Shown: one piece after another, positions 1 to 6,246 of the stretch | Numbering within the stretch: position 1 is the stretch's first letter | Layout: each line of letters starts with the position of its first letter | Assembly: GCA_937965925.1 (NCBI GenBank) | Contig: CALCME010000038.1 | Location: 1 to 7,748, forward strand | DNA from: Candidatus Absconditabacterales bacterium | GTDB lineage: Bacteria; Patescibacteriota; Gracilibacteria; Absconditabacterales; Absconditicoccaceae | Direction of reading: 5' to 3' | Length of the DNA: 7,748 bases | The notes under the pieces: model-generated | Told to the model about the DNA's origin: nothing | The model's database searches: none | What the model saw: only the letters and a program-made list of their open reading frames with translations | Position numbers and translations under genes: made by a program

Positions 1-646
1 TGTCTTTATATCAATAAAAAAGGTCAACTCATTCTTTCTGGTAGTGTATATCAATGTCTCTTCCCCATTGAACAAGGTATAAAAGTTGATCAATTGTTTG
101 AGTTGTAACTTTCTTTAAAGATGGAAGATAGTGTTCAAGAAATTCTTTCTCTACTATAGATGGATTAATAGGATTTTTGATCTTTTGTCACCGAGAAAGG
201 GCTTCGTGTATAGATGATGATGTTATTATTCTTTTATGTGCAGTATGAGGAGTAATGATATCATCATGTTTTGGAGTATATAATTTAGGAATATAATCTC
301 CATCTTCATTGTATCCTCTGTGTAGTTCATTTTCAAAGACTCTTTTCCCTTCTCCTGTTGATAGCTTATAATTTCTTTCAGGGTATTGGAGTAACGTTAC
401 CAGTCTAGATTGCTTTGGATAGATAGCAGTGAAGTTGTTGTATTCTGCAGCATAGGGATACGGTTGAATTTTCGAATATCAATGTTCTTTACATAAGGAG
501 GTAAGAATTTTATCGTTTCAAGTAACAACTTTTCATATCTTATTTTTGGTACTTTTGAGTAGACAAGTTCCTGGTGATGGAATAGGAGGAACTCAAATAT
601 CTTTCTCCTGTTGAAGAGGAATGATTTTTATAGTATCACAGTTCAT
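1..646 (-). CDS. Unrecognised protein, 5' part only (215 residues in window), downstream of tandem Thr attenuator
   Basis: Reading the minus strand from the ATG at 646-644 with UGA as Gly gives an open frame to the window edge: 215 codons with no UAA or UAG and seven in-frame UGA codons (residues 18, 38, 43, 56, 153, 206, 212). The protein starts MNCDTIKIIPLQQEKD. It looks soluble, with no signal peptide or membrane segment, and is rich in Tyr, Lys, Pro and His. A possible landmark is KLYTPKHDDIITPHTAHKR near residues 121-139. I do not recognise the family and assign no function. The frame is open upstream to a UAG near 724, but 646 is the only ATG in that stretch. An in-frame GTG at 682 lies inside the terminator hairpin and is a weaker choice. 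No Shine-Dalgarno is visible. A UUUUUUUU-ended hairpin stops 18 bases before the ATG, so expression probably depends on read-through of the two attenuators described at 664-957. Confidence 0.75.
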
Positions 647-663
647 GGATTTGTTTAAATCAT

Positions 664-696
664 AAAAAAAACTCCGATACACATATAAGGAGTTTT
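664..696 (-). terminator. Attenuator 2, terminator hairpin (segments 3:4)
   Basis: On the minus strand AAAACTCC (696-689), a 13-base loop, then GGAGTTTT (675-668) form a perfect 8-bp stem. The right arm merges into a run of eight T (671-664). It lies immediately before the ATG at 646, where a normal end-of-gene terminator would make no sense. The left arm can instead be captured by the antiterminator at 688-750. Confidence 0.82.
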
Positions 697-750
697 GGTT
701 GTTCTTTTCGATGTTTACTTGCTAATAAAATCATCGATACCAAAACTCCT
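688..750 (-). promoter_or_regulatory. Attenuator 2, antiterminator (segments 2:3)
   Basis: On the minus strand AGGAGTTTTGGT (750-739) is perfectly complementary over 12 bases to ACCAAAACTCCT (699-688). An inner pair, CGATG (736-732) with CATCG (713-709), extends the helix. Segment 3 contains the whole left arm of the terminator at 664-696, so the two structures exclude each other. The antiterminator helix is longer than the terminator helix. This is the 2:3 pairing of a classical amino-acid attenuator. Confidence 0.78.
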
Positions 751-805
751 GACGAATCGTCGTCGTTTCGGTTATCGTTATCTTTGTGAAATGTACTGTA
801 TGCAT
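722..805 (-). CDS. Leader peptide 2, Thr/Ile-rich (27 aa), attenuation peptide
   Basis: ATG at 805-803 opens a 27-codon frame ending in UAG at 724-722. The centre reads TKITITETTTIRQEF: seven Thr and three Ile in the whole peptide, with Thr codons ACA, ACG, ACC, ACG, ACG, ACG clustered in codons 7-16. This resembles the Escherichia coli ThrL leader, in which runs of Thr and Ile codons sense charged tRNA-Thr and tRNA-Ile. The clustered codons lie on RNA segment 1, and the stop lies between segments 2 and 3, so a ribosome finishing the peptide would mask segment 2 and allow the terminator. One UGA (codon 25) must be read as Gly to reach the UAG. With UGA as stop the peptide would end three codons sooner, with little effect on the model. 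The upstream AAGAAAA is at best a weak ribosome site. The function is inferred from sequence and structure, not from homology of the regulated gene. Confidence 0.7.
739..772 (-). promoter_or_regulatory. Attenuator 2, protector hairpin (segments 1:2) over the Thr codons
   Basis: On the minus strand ACCGAAAC (772-765) pairs with GTTTTGGT (746-739), eight pairs with one G-U. It encloses a second hairpin GACGA-CGAT-TCGTC (764-751). Segment 1 is exactly the stretch that encodes Thr-Glu-Thr-Thr-Thr-Ile in the leader peptide at 722-805. A ribosome stalled there would break 1:2 and free segment 2 for the antiterminator. Confidence 0.72.
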
Positions 806-820
806 AGATCATTTTCTTAT

Positions 821-855
821 AAAAAAATCTCCACTAGAACTAGTCTAGTGGAGAT
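821..855 (-). terminator. Attenuator 1, terminator hairpin (segments 3:4)
   Basis: On the minus strand ATCTCCACTAGA (855-844), loop CTAGT, then TCTAGTGGAGAT (838-827): a perfect 12-bp stem with a 5-base loop followed by seven T (827-821). This is the strongest intrinsic terminator in the window. Nothing but the promoter-proximal leader lies upstream on this strand, because the next gene to the right (trpS) is on the plus strand. It can therefore only act on a transcript begun near 964. Confidence 0.9.
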
Positions 856-903
856 CATTTTGAGAGTGATATACGTTTTTTATCATTCTACAAAACCTCC
901 ACG
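848..903 (-). promoter_or_regulatory. Attenuator 1, antiterminator (segments 2:3)
   Basis: On the minus strand CGTGGAGGTTTTG (903-891) contains GTGGAG and GTTTTG, which pair with CTCCAC (853-848) and CAAAAT (862-857, last pair G-U). A three-base GAT bulge lies between the two blocks. Forming this helix removes the left arm of the 821-855 terminator. The layout matches attenuator 2. Confidence 0.65.
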
Positions 904-957
904 GTTGATCGTGGTGGTCGTTGTTGAGTTATTTACACAAGTATGATAGGGTTTCAT
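880..957 (-). CDS. Leader peptide 1, Thr-rich (25 aa), attenuation peptide
   Basis: ATG at 957-955 starts a 25-codon frame ending UAA at 882-880. It begins MKPYHTCVNN and continues STTTTTINRGG. Five consecutive Thr codons (ACA ACG ACC ACC ACG, 924-910) are followed by an Ile codon. The run sits on segment 1 of attenuator 1, and the stop lies between segments 2 and 3, the same geometry as in leader 2. The penultimate codon is UGA, directly before UAA, so the peptide has 25 residues with UGA as Gly or 24 with UGA as stop. The ATG is only 13 bases downstream of the TATAAT at 971-976, giving a predicted 5' UTR of roughly six bases, so translation would be nearly leaderless. Thr-tRNA sensing is inferred by analogy with ThrL. 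Confidence 0.7.
894..919 (-). promoter_or_regulatory. Attenuator 1, protector hairpin (segments 1:2) over the Thr run
   Basis: On the minus strand ACCACCACG (918-910) pairs with CGTGGAGGT (903-895) around a six-base loop: eight pairs and one A-A mismatch. Four T follow, so it could also be a weak terminator itself. Segment 1 is the Thr codon run of leader peptide 1. Confidence 0.65.
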
Positions 958-970
958 AGTATGCACGAAC

Positions 971-976
971 ATTATA
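971..976 (-). promoter_or_regulatory. -10 box for the minus-strand leader transcript
   Basis: The minus strand reads TATAAT, a perfect -10 hexamer, 13 bases before the ATG of leader peptide 1. A convincing -35 at 17-base spacing is not visible (AAAGAA occupies that place). The start point would be near 964, giving a leader of about 318 bases before the ATG at 646. Confidence 0.55.
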
Positions 977-1072
977 AATCATATTCAATCTATTTCTTTT
1001 AAAGGAACAATCAAGTCCAAACTTCATCAAAAGTCATCCTGAATAGTCTAAAAACCTCGCTTATATTTGTTT

Positions 1073-1100
1073 TTGTTAGTTGTATGGGTATATATATAGT
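1073..1100 (+). promoter_or_regulatory. Probable trpS promoter
   Basis: TTGTTA (1073-1078), a 16-base spacer, then TATAGT (1095-1100), within a TA-rich run. It lies about 27 bases before the trpS ATG. Between this site and the opposing -10 box at 971-976 I see no gene or repeat. The interval 976-1073 appears to be a divergent promoter region. Confidence 0.45.
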
Positions 1101-1127
1101 CATTTACTATTTGAATACGGATTTCCT

Positions 1128-2111
1128 ATGAAAAGATTCTTAACATGAATTACTCCTAGTTCTGATCAGTTACATATATGAAACTATTTTTGATGTGTAA
1201 AGCAAATGATTGATTTGCAAGAGGAGCATCCTGAAGATGAATTCTTTATGTTTTTGTCTAATATGCATGCCTTGACCAAAGACGCTTGGACGGGAGAAAG
1301 TGTGAGACATAATAGCCTAAGTTTATTAAAACTCTATGTAGCATGTGGTGTAGATCCTGAAAAATTTTTCATATATAATCAATCAGATGTTCCAGCTCAT
1401 GCACAATTAGCATGGATATTTCAGTGTCTTACTCATATGTGATTTATGGAACGTATGCATGTATACAAAGATGCGGTAGCGAAAGGGAAATCGAAGGAAC
1501 TAAGTGTTTGAACATTCTCATATCCGATTCTTATGGCAGTTGATATTATTTTATATGATGCTGATTTAATTCCAGTTGGGAAAGACCAAAAACAACATGT
1601 TGAATACGCAAAAGATATAGCAGAGAAGTTTAATCATCGTTTCTGAGAGACATTCAATCTTCCAGATCCATATATCTCAGCTGATGTAGCAACAGTTCCT
1701 TGAATTGATGGACGTAAAATGTCAAAATCATACAACAATTACATATGACTCTTGGATACAGACGAGGATATCATCAAAAAAACTAAGCGTATACCGACAG
1801 CAGCAATCGCTATCGATGAACCTAAAAATCCTGATGAATGTAATGTCTATAAGATGACGAAACTATTTTTAAATGATGGAGAAGATAGTGCTTTGCGTGA
1901 GAGATATACCGCTTGATGATTGTCGTTCAAGACAGTAAAAGAAGAACTTGCACAAAAGCTTATCTCATTTATTTCGCCAATACGTGAAAAATACCACCAA
2001 TTAGATGATGACATGATTCGTGAGATGCTTGCAAAAAATGCACCAAGAGCAAATGAGATTGCACAGAAAAAGGTTGAGGAAGTGTACAAAAAAGTTGGAT
2101 TTAGTCTTTAG
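1128..2111 (+). CDS. trpS: Tryptophanyl-tRNA synthetase
   Basis: This cytoplasmic class I aminoacyl-tRNA synthetase attaches tryptophan to tRNA-Trp. The frame gives 327 residues, the usual bacterial TrpRS length. The N-terminus MKRFLTGITPSSDQLHIGNY carries the ATP-binding HIGH-type signature as HIGN (16-19), with Gly18 encoded by UGA. Next come LSNMHALT (43-50), typical of the tryptophan pocket, and YPILMAVDIILYDADLIPVG (132-151), with KDQKQHVE just after it. The second ATP signature is KMSKS at 197-201. The C-terminal helices bind the anticodon stem. About ten UGA codons (Gly 7, 18, 22, 105, 128, 173, 192, 207, 263, 264) interrupt it under the standard code. The start at 1128 is set by homology, because only this ATG precedes the HIGN motif. 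No Shine-Dalgarno is visible. The last 11 bases overlap the opposing gene at 2101-2613. Confidence 0.97.
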
Positions 2112-2613
2112 TTATAACGTTAACTAGCTTTCCAGTTCTCCAGTTAATGTGCTCCTTAGTTATCACACAAAATCTATTCTTTACATTGCAATCTGCAGTT
2201 TCACAGTCAAAAAGAATTCATTCGTGAGTTTTGCATCTACAAAATATTTGGTGTATTTTAGGATCGTAGGTAACTGCTTTTTGTTCACCTTGTTTATTCA
2301 AATCAATGTGTAAAATTTTTGAGAGCATACGACTTCATTCTTGATTCACCTTTTTAACGTTTGTTGCATATCCTGTCGCTGCAAAGCAAAATAACAATGC
2401 TAAAGAAAATTTCAGAAATGATGCCTTCTGTTCAGTAAGATTTCTAACTCAAGGATTATGCTCTATTGGGGCTTGTGCTTCAGATGTATTTGGCGATTCA
2501 TTTTTATTCGCTTTGCTAGTGTTTTTTAGTCGAGATCCAAGCATATAATTCTTATTTATCTTGAGTAAAATTGTATTTTGTACTATTATTTCTTTGATAG
2601 ATATTTCTGACAT
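2101..2613 (-). CDS. Small membrane-anchored Cys-rich hypothetical protein (170 aa)
   Basis: The frame runs from ATG 2613-2611 to UAA 2103-2101 with in-frame UGA at Gly55, Gly93 and Gly132. I do not recognise the family. An N-terminal basic and Ser/Asn/Pro-rich region (1-64) precedes one hydrophobic segment, FLKFSLALLFCFAATGYA (66-83). The C-terminal domain has a cluster at FCRCKTHEG (124-132) plus Cys137, Cys142 and Cys149. Five Cys and one His at this spacing could bind a metal or form disulfides, but this is inference. The segment is internal, so this is more likely a signal-anchor than a cleaved signal peptide. The gene is convergent with trpS (11-base overlap) and divergent from the PriA-like gene (21 bases between starts). 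No clear promoter or ribosome site was found. Confidence 0.75.
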
Positions 2614-2624
2614 GATAGAGTAGC

Positions 2625-2630
2625 AAGGTG
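2625..2630 (+). promoter_or_regulatory. Shine-Dalgarno of the PriA-like gene
   Basis: AAGGTG, four bases before the ATG at 2635. This is the only convincing ribosome binding site in the window. It favours 2635 over the in-frame ATG at 2668. Confidence 0.6.
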
Positions 2631-2634
2631 TGAT

Positions 2635-3399
2635 ATGCTAGATAGCGAGCCAGGTGATTTTTTTGAGATGGTTGGATATGGGTATGTGGTGTGTCTCTGA
2701 TCAGATATAAGTCGAGTAGAGCAGTATACAAAGTATATAATCGATGCTCCTTGAGAAATAATACTACTCGCTAGATGACTTTTGTCAAGAACAGCTCTGG
2801 TTCATCTTCATGATTTTACGAGGAGATGGTTTTGTACATATAAAAAAGCGATTTGACTTCGGATCAAAGATCCAGAAGAGTTTGCAAAGAGAATGCCGAC
2901 TGGGCGAAAGAAAAAAATGAAAAAAAAGAAAACAAAGAGCGAGAAGAAAATTGTATGAAATACTCATGATCCTCAAGAAGCCCATCTTGAGTATCGAGAC
3001 GGCAAAAATGATATTCACTCGTATCTCATGAACTCTTTCTCATTGTTTCCGACTCACCAAAAGCTTCTTGTCTTTCCTGATCTTTGGATTATGAGACAGA
3101 CGATCTCAGATAAACTCCTAACTCATGCGTCAGTTCTCTTCTTACACGCAAGAATGACAAAAAAACAACAAGCAGAGGCTTTTTGGGAGATAAAAATGGG
3201 AAAGAAAATATGTATTTTTTCGACCCCATCACAAGTGTTTCATGATCGAGATTACTTATCTGAAATAGTTCTTTTTGATCAACACAAATGGTACTATAAA
3301 CAACCTCAAGACCCTAGATATAATACTCGTGAGGTGTGTACACATTTGTCAACTATTGTTGAATGCCCCCTTGTAAGTTCATGATTTTCTCTTCATTAG
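2635..3399 (+). CDS. Short PriA-like (primosomal helicase N') protein, probably without ATPase activity (254 aa)
   Basis: The frame ends at UAG 3397-3399 and contains six UGA-Gly codons (22, 40, 48, 74, 108, 250). Residues 143-250 follow the order of the first helicase lobe of PriA: LLVFPDL (144-150) at the VPEI motif, LFLHARMTKKQQ (168-179) at the LHSGL motif, IFSTPSQVF (194-202) at the IGTRSALF motif, and FDQHKWYYKQPQDPRYNTRE (214-233) in place of DEEHDSSYKQ...RYHARD. The protein then stops where PriA has its GSATP motif. The zinc domain and second helicase lobe are absent, no GKT Walker A is visible, and DEEH is altered to FDQH. A lysine-rich stretch (91-105) could bind nucleic acid. PriA is normally about 700 residues. 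This is either a repurposed DNA-binding fragment or a decaying gene; its clean frame favours the former. Confidence 0.65.
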
Positions 3400-3477
3400 G
3401 TTTTTTTGTCTTAATCGTAAGGTATTGTGATGTAAACTGGTTTATAACCTATACGTGGTTAATACTATGCCACAAAT

Positions 3478-3506
3478 TTGCATAAATCGCTATTTATATC
3501 TATAAT
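3478..3506 (+). promoter_or_regulatory. Sigma70-type promoter of the TIM-barrel gene
   Basis: TTGCAT (3478-3483), exactly 17 bases, then TATAAT (3501-3506). The predicted start near 3513 gives a UTR of about 30 bases before the ATG at 3544. It is the best two-part promoter in the window. The rest of 3400-3543 has only very weak inverted repeats and no convincing terminator. Confidence 0.75.
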
Positions 3507-3543
3507 AGATCTAGTTGATATTTATTTTAGTTATCTGTAGTAT

Positions 3544-4350
3544 ATGGCGACCAGAAAAAAAACAGAAAAAAATAAAGCTCAATTTTTGTTGAGTACAGAT
3601 ACGTTGTCATGATATGGACTTGATCTCATTTTTGATACAGCTAAAGAACTTAACTTTGACGGAATTGACCTCGCAATGCGAAAGAATTTTGATGCATGGC
3701 ATATAGACTATGTGAAAGATCTTTCTATCAAATACGACCTCCCGGTAAAGGTTGTTCAGATTTCTGACAAAGCAAATATCAAAGAGATGAATCAATGAGT
3801 TGATTTGTGAAAAGAGCTTGGAGTAGAGGCTGTGACTATTAATGCACCAAGTATTTTTAATATCTCTTCATTTAGATTTTTGACATGACAACTACCATCA
3901 TACAAAGCTCATAACAAATGAGTAAAATTCTCTCTTATCAACGCGTGAAATGAGAACTATATGGCAGTGATTCCAAAACATTATTTTTCAAATATGAAAG
4001 AAATTATCAAAAAATATCGCATGTACTTAGCAATAGATGTAGCAAACGTTCAGGAAGATATCTTAGATCATGATTTGATTAAATATCTTCCAAATTATAT
4101 TCCCTATATGAGTGTCGTCTATCTGTCTGATGTAGGAAAAGATGGTAAGAAACATCTACCATTGTGAGATGGGGTCTACAAGCTTCCTTCATTACTCAAG
4201 AAGTGTAAGCAAAATGAGTATTATTGATTCTTCTCACTAAAGGTTACAATCTCTAAGAAAGATCTAGCTGATATCGAGAAAGTAAAAGTGATTTTGAAAA
4301 AATGTAGAACATACTATACGGAAAATTTTGAGACGCTTAAGCTTGATTAA
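3544..4350 (+). CDS. Xylose isomerase-like TIM-barrel protein (sugar phosphate isomerase/epimerase family)
   Basis: The frame gives 268 residues from ATG 3544 to UAA 4348-4350, with UGA-Gly at several places. A short basic start (MATRKKTEKNK) leads into strand 1 and its helix, FLLSTDTLSGYGLDLIFDTA (14-33), then NFDGIDLAM (37-45). This is the AP-endonuclease-2 / xylose-isomerase-like barrel pattern of S-T-x-T ... GhD(L/G). Later strands include VKVVQIS (68-74), AIDVAN (173-178) and VVYLSDVGKDGKKHLPLGDG (191-210). The last matches the family's C-terminal (H/L)xxD...H.PxGxG signature, which supplies metal ligands. Length is typical (250-300). The substrate cannot be told: members isomerise or epimerise sugars, or act as DNA AP endonucleases (Nfo). 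It heads a set of four co-directional genes and has its own promoter at 3478-3506. Confidence 0.75.
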
Positions 4351-4384
4351 GTCTGTTTTATTGATTGTAATGCTTAATTATTAA

Positions 4385-4819
4385 ATGAAAAAAATATCAT
4401 TACTCTTTCTTTCATTTCTTTTTATTTGAATCACTCATTCTCAATTCTTTCCGGCCCAATCATATTGTTGAAATGTTAGTGGATATCTATTTCAAGAAAA
4501 TTGTACATGAAAAGTGATGATGTTTTGAGAAAGAATTTTAGATTATAAATGACACAAGATTCATCAATGTAAATTTATTGAGGTAGACAATAAAGATGTA
4601 TTGAAAGATCGATATATTATTTCATATTCTGGAAACATATCAAATATAGTGAGTGAAAACTTAAATTATAACTTAAAGAATGATATTAATTTTACGTATT
4701 GTACTGCTTCAAGTTCAATCATCTGAAAGGATAACTTCTTTTTCCGAGTATCAATCTCAAGTTTATTTTGATTACTTTTTTTTGCTAGACTAATATTAAT
4801 AAGAAAATGAAACAACTAA
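4385..4819 (+). CDS. Small predicted secreted, C-terminally anchored protein (144 aa), unknown
   Basis: The frame runs from ATG 4385 to UAA 4817-4819, with seven or so UGA-Gly codons. The N-terminus MKKISLLFLSFLFIGITHSQ is a typical signal peptide, with cleavage plausible around residues 24-27 (PAQS-Y). The mature part has four Cys (28, 40, 62, 106) that could form two disulfides outside the cell. A second hydrophobic stretch, FFFRVSISSLFGLLFFARLI (118-137), is followed by RKGNN, the order expected for a C-terminal membrane anchor with a short cytoplasmic tail. No family is recognised. It lies 34 bases after the TIM-barrel gene and 65 bases before the CorC-like gene. Very low GC and no Shine-Dalgarno. 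Confidence 0.75.
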
Positions 4820-4860
4820 AATACTGTTTCTTGAAATTCTTGCTGTGAATCTTACAATAA
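4807..4860 (+). CDS. Possible 17-codon upstream ORF before the CorC-like gene
   Basis: ATG 4807 to UAA 4858-4860 encodes a hydrophobic basic peptide, MKQLKYCFLKFLLGILQ (one UGA-Gly). It overlaps the end of the preceding gene by 13 bases and is in the same frame as the CorC-like gene, separated from it by the UAA and eight codons. It may be chance, or it may couple translation between the two genes. No hairpin or ribosome site supports it. Confidence 0.25.
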
Positions 4861-4884
4861 AGCCATTTATTTGGTTTTTTTCTT

Positions 4885-6210
4885 ATGGGACCCTGATTAG
4901 TTGTAGTGTGATTCTTATTGCTTTCTGCGTTGTTCTCTTCGTCAGAGATAGCAATAATGGGAGTGCCATTGTACAAAATAAAAAAGTATCTCAATGAAAA
5001 TATCAAAAATCCGGGGTATGCGAAGCTTTTGTTGAAACTCAGAGAGTCTAGTGAGAGGACGTTGATTGCGATATTGATCTGAAATAATTTGATCAATGTA
5101 GCGTTGTCGATGTATGCTGCACAGCTATGAGATACCATCTTAGCAAAATTTGCTCTGTGAGGTGCTATGGGTTTTTTACTCGTATCAGTTTCTATAACGT
5201 TTCTGATTCTTTTCTTCGGAGAGATTATACCAAAAGTATTTGCAGCGGAATATGCACTCAAATTTGGGATGGCAGTTTCACCTATTATTCAGTGAGTGAT
5301 ATGGATGCTTTATCCACTGGTATGGGTATTAGAGCAAGTAATCTACTTCCTTAAGCGTTTGGTCTGAGCTGAAACTGAAAAAGTATCTAAAGAAGATGTA
5401 GAGATTTTTGTAGAAGAAGGAAAGAAGGCGTGAATCTTTACTCCTACAGAATCACTCATTATTCATAACTTTTTAGAATTTTCTGAAAGAGATGTAGAAT
5501 CAGTCTTTCAACACAGAAAAAACCTTTTCGCACTGGATGAAGAACTAACATTAGGAGAAGCAACAAAACAAATTCTTGCTAATCCATATAGTAGAGTGCC
5601 GTTATTTCGTGGAGATAAAGACTCTTTAGTTTCTATGCTAACCCTTAGGGATGTTCTTTTATTGGGGCAAGATCCTGAAAATCTTACTAAGACACTCAAG
5701 ACCTTTAGTCTTAGGGCTGTAGAAAAAGTGCCGATTACAGCAAGTATTTTTGATGTCTTTCTTGATATGAAAAAACATGGTCAGCATTTCGCTGTCGTGA
5801 TAGATGAATATGGAGGGACTGCTGGAATTGTTACGTTTGAAGATATTCTTGAAGATATGGTAGGGGCAATTAGGGATGAGTCTGATGGATGGGAAGATGC
5901 TGAGATAGTGAAGATAGATGAATCATCATGTAGAGTGAAATGAGAAACTATTCTTAGAGATATTATTGATATATTACAAATTAGCTGATACAAAATTCCA
6001 GAAGAGTACTCTGATATCAGTGAAGAAGATACGGTTGCCTATGTGATACTTGATGTTCTCAAAGACTTTGCAAAAAAATGACAAATCGTTCATCTTGGAG
6101 ATCTTACCTTTGAAGTACTCAAGGTAAATAAGGACTGAGACGCCATAAAGAAAGTAAAAGTAAGCTATATAGAGAAAGATCTCGAAGATACAGTTCTTGT
6201 TGAAGAGTAA
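4885..6210 (+). CDS. CNNM / CBS-pair / CorC-HlyC domain membrane protein (441 aa)
   Basis: Inner-membrane protein of the CorC/HlyC (TlyC, YfjD) family, implicated in Mg2+ and other divalent-cation export. All expected domains occur in order. CNNM transmembrane domain (about 1-165): SSSEIAIMG (18-26), GNNLINVALS (66-75), GEIIPK (112-117) and hydrophobic helices around 4-18, 58-78, 94-112 and 132-157. CBS pair (about 205-330): NPYSRVPLFRGDKDSLVSML in the first, FAVVIDEYGGTAGIVTFEDI in the second. C-terminal CorC_HlyC domain (about 338-431): IVKIDESSCRVKGETILRDI. Around twelve UGA-Gly codons, including residues 4 and 9. Length matches the family (about 430). ATG 4885 is the first start after an in-frame UAA at 4858. 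It begins directly at the first helix and has no Shine-Dalgarno, so the true start is slightly uncertain. Confidence 0.92.
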
Positions 6211-6246
6211 CCAGAATTATTTTACTCCAATTACTTCCTGCTTAGC

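Noticed and set aside
547..812. Minus-strand frame from ATG 812 with an Asp/Asn-rich stretch (KDNDNRNDDD), overlapping leader peptide 2
   Set aside because: I first considered it as an Asp/Asn leader. It has no stop between segments 2 and 3, runs on deep into the gene at 1-646 in another frame, and its repeat is the shadow of the Thr codons in the neighbouring frame, which fits the attenuator geometry better.
845..886. 13-codon ORF (MIKNVYHSQNDLH) on the minus strand, start overlapping the end of leader peptide 1
   Set aside because: It has no enrichment for any one amino acid and ends inside the terminator stem. It is probably chance, although the ATGATAA overlap is neat.
695..946. Plus-strand 83-codon open frame across the attenuator region
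   Set aside because: It has no family resemblance and no ribosome site, and its bases are explained by the hairpins and leader peptides of the minus strand.
664..960. T-box riboswitch or tRNA genes in the long leader
   Set aside because: I found no T-box consensus, no tRNA T-arm (GTTCRA) and no cloverleaf. The leader-peptide attenuator explains the hairpins.
3400..3470. Possible terminator after the PriA-like gene (TTTTTTT after the stop)
   Set aside because: The T-run has no stable stem in front of it; only 4-5 bp inverted repeats are present.
4785..5261. 158-codon minus-strand open frame
   Set aside because: It is antisense to the CorC-like transmembrane domain, which has clear motifs on the plus strand.
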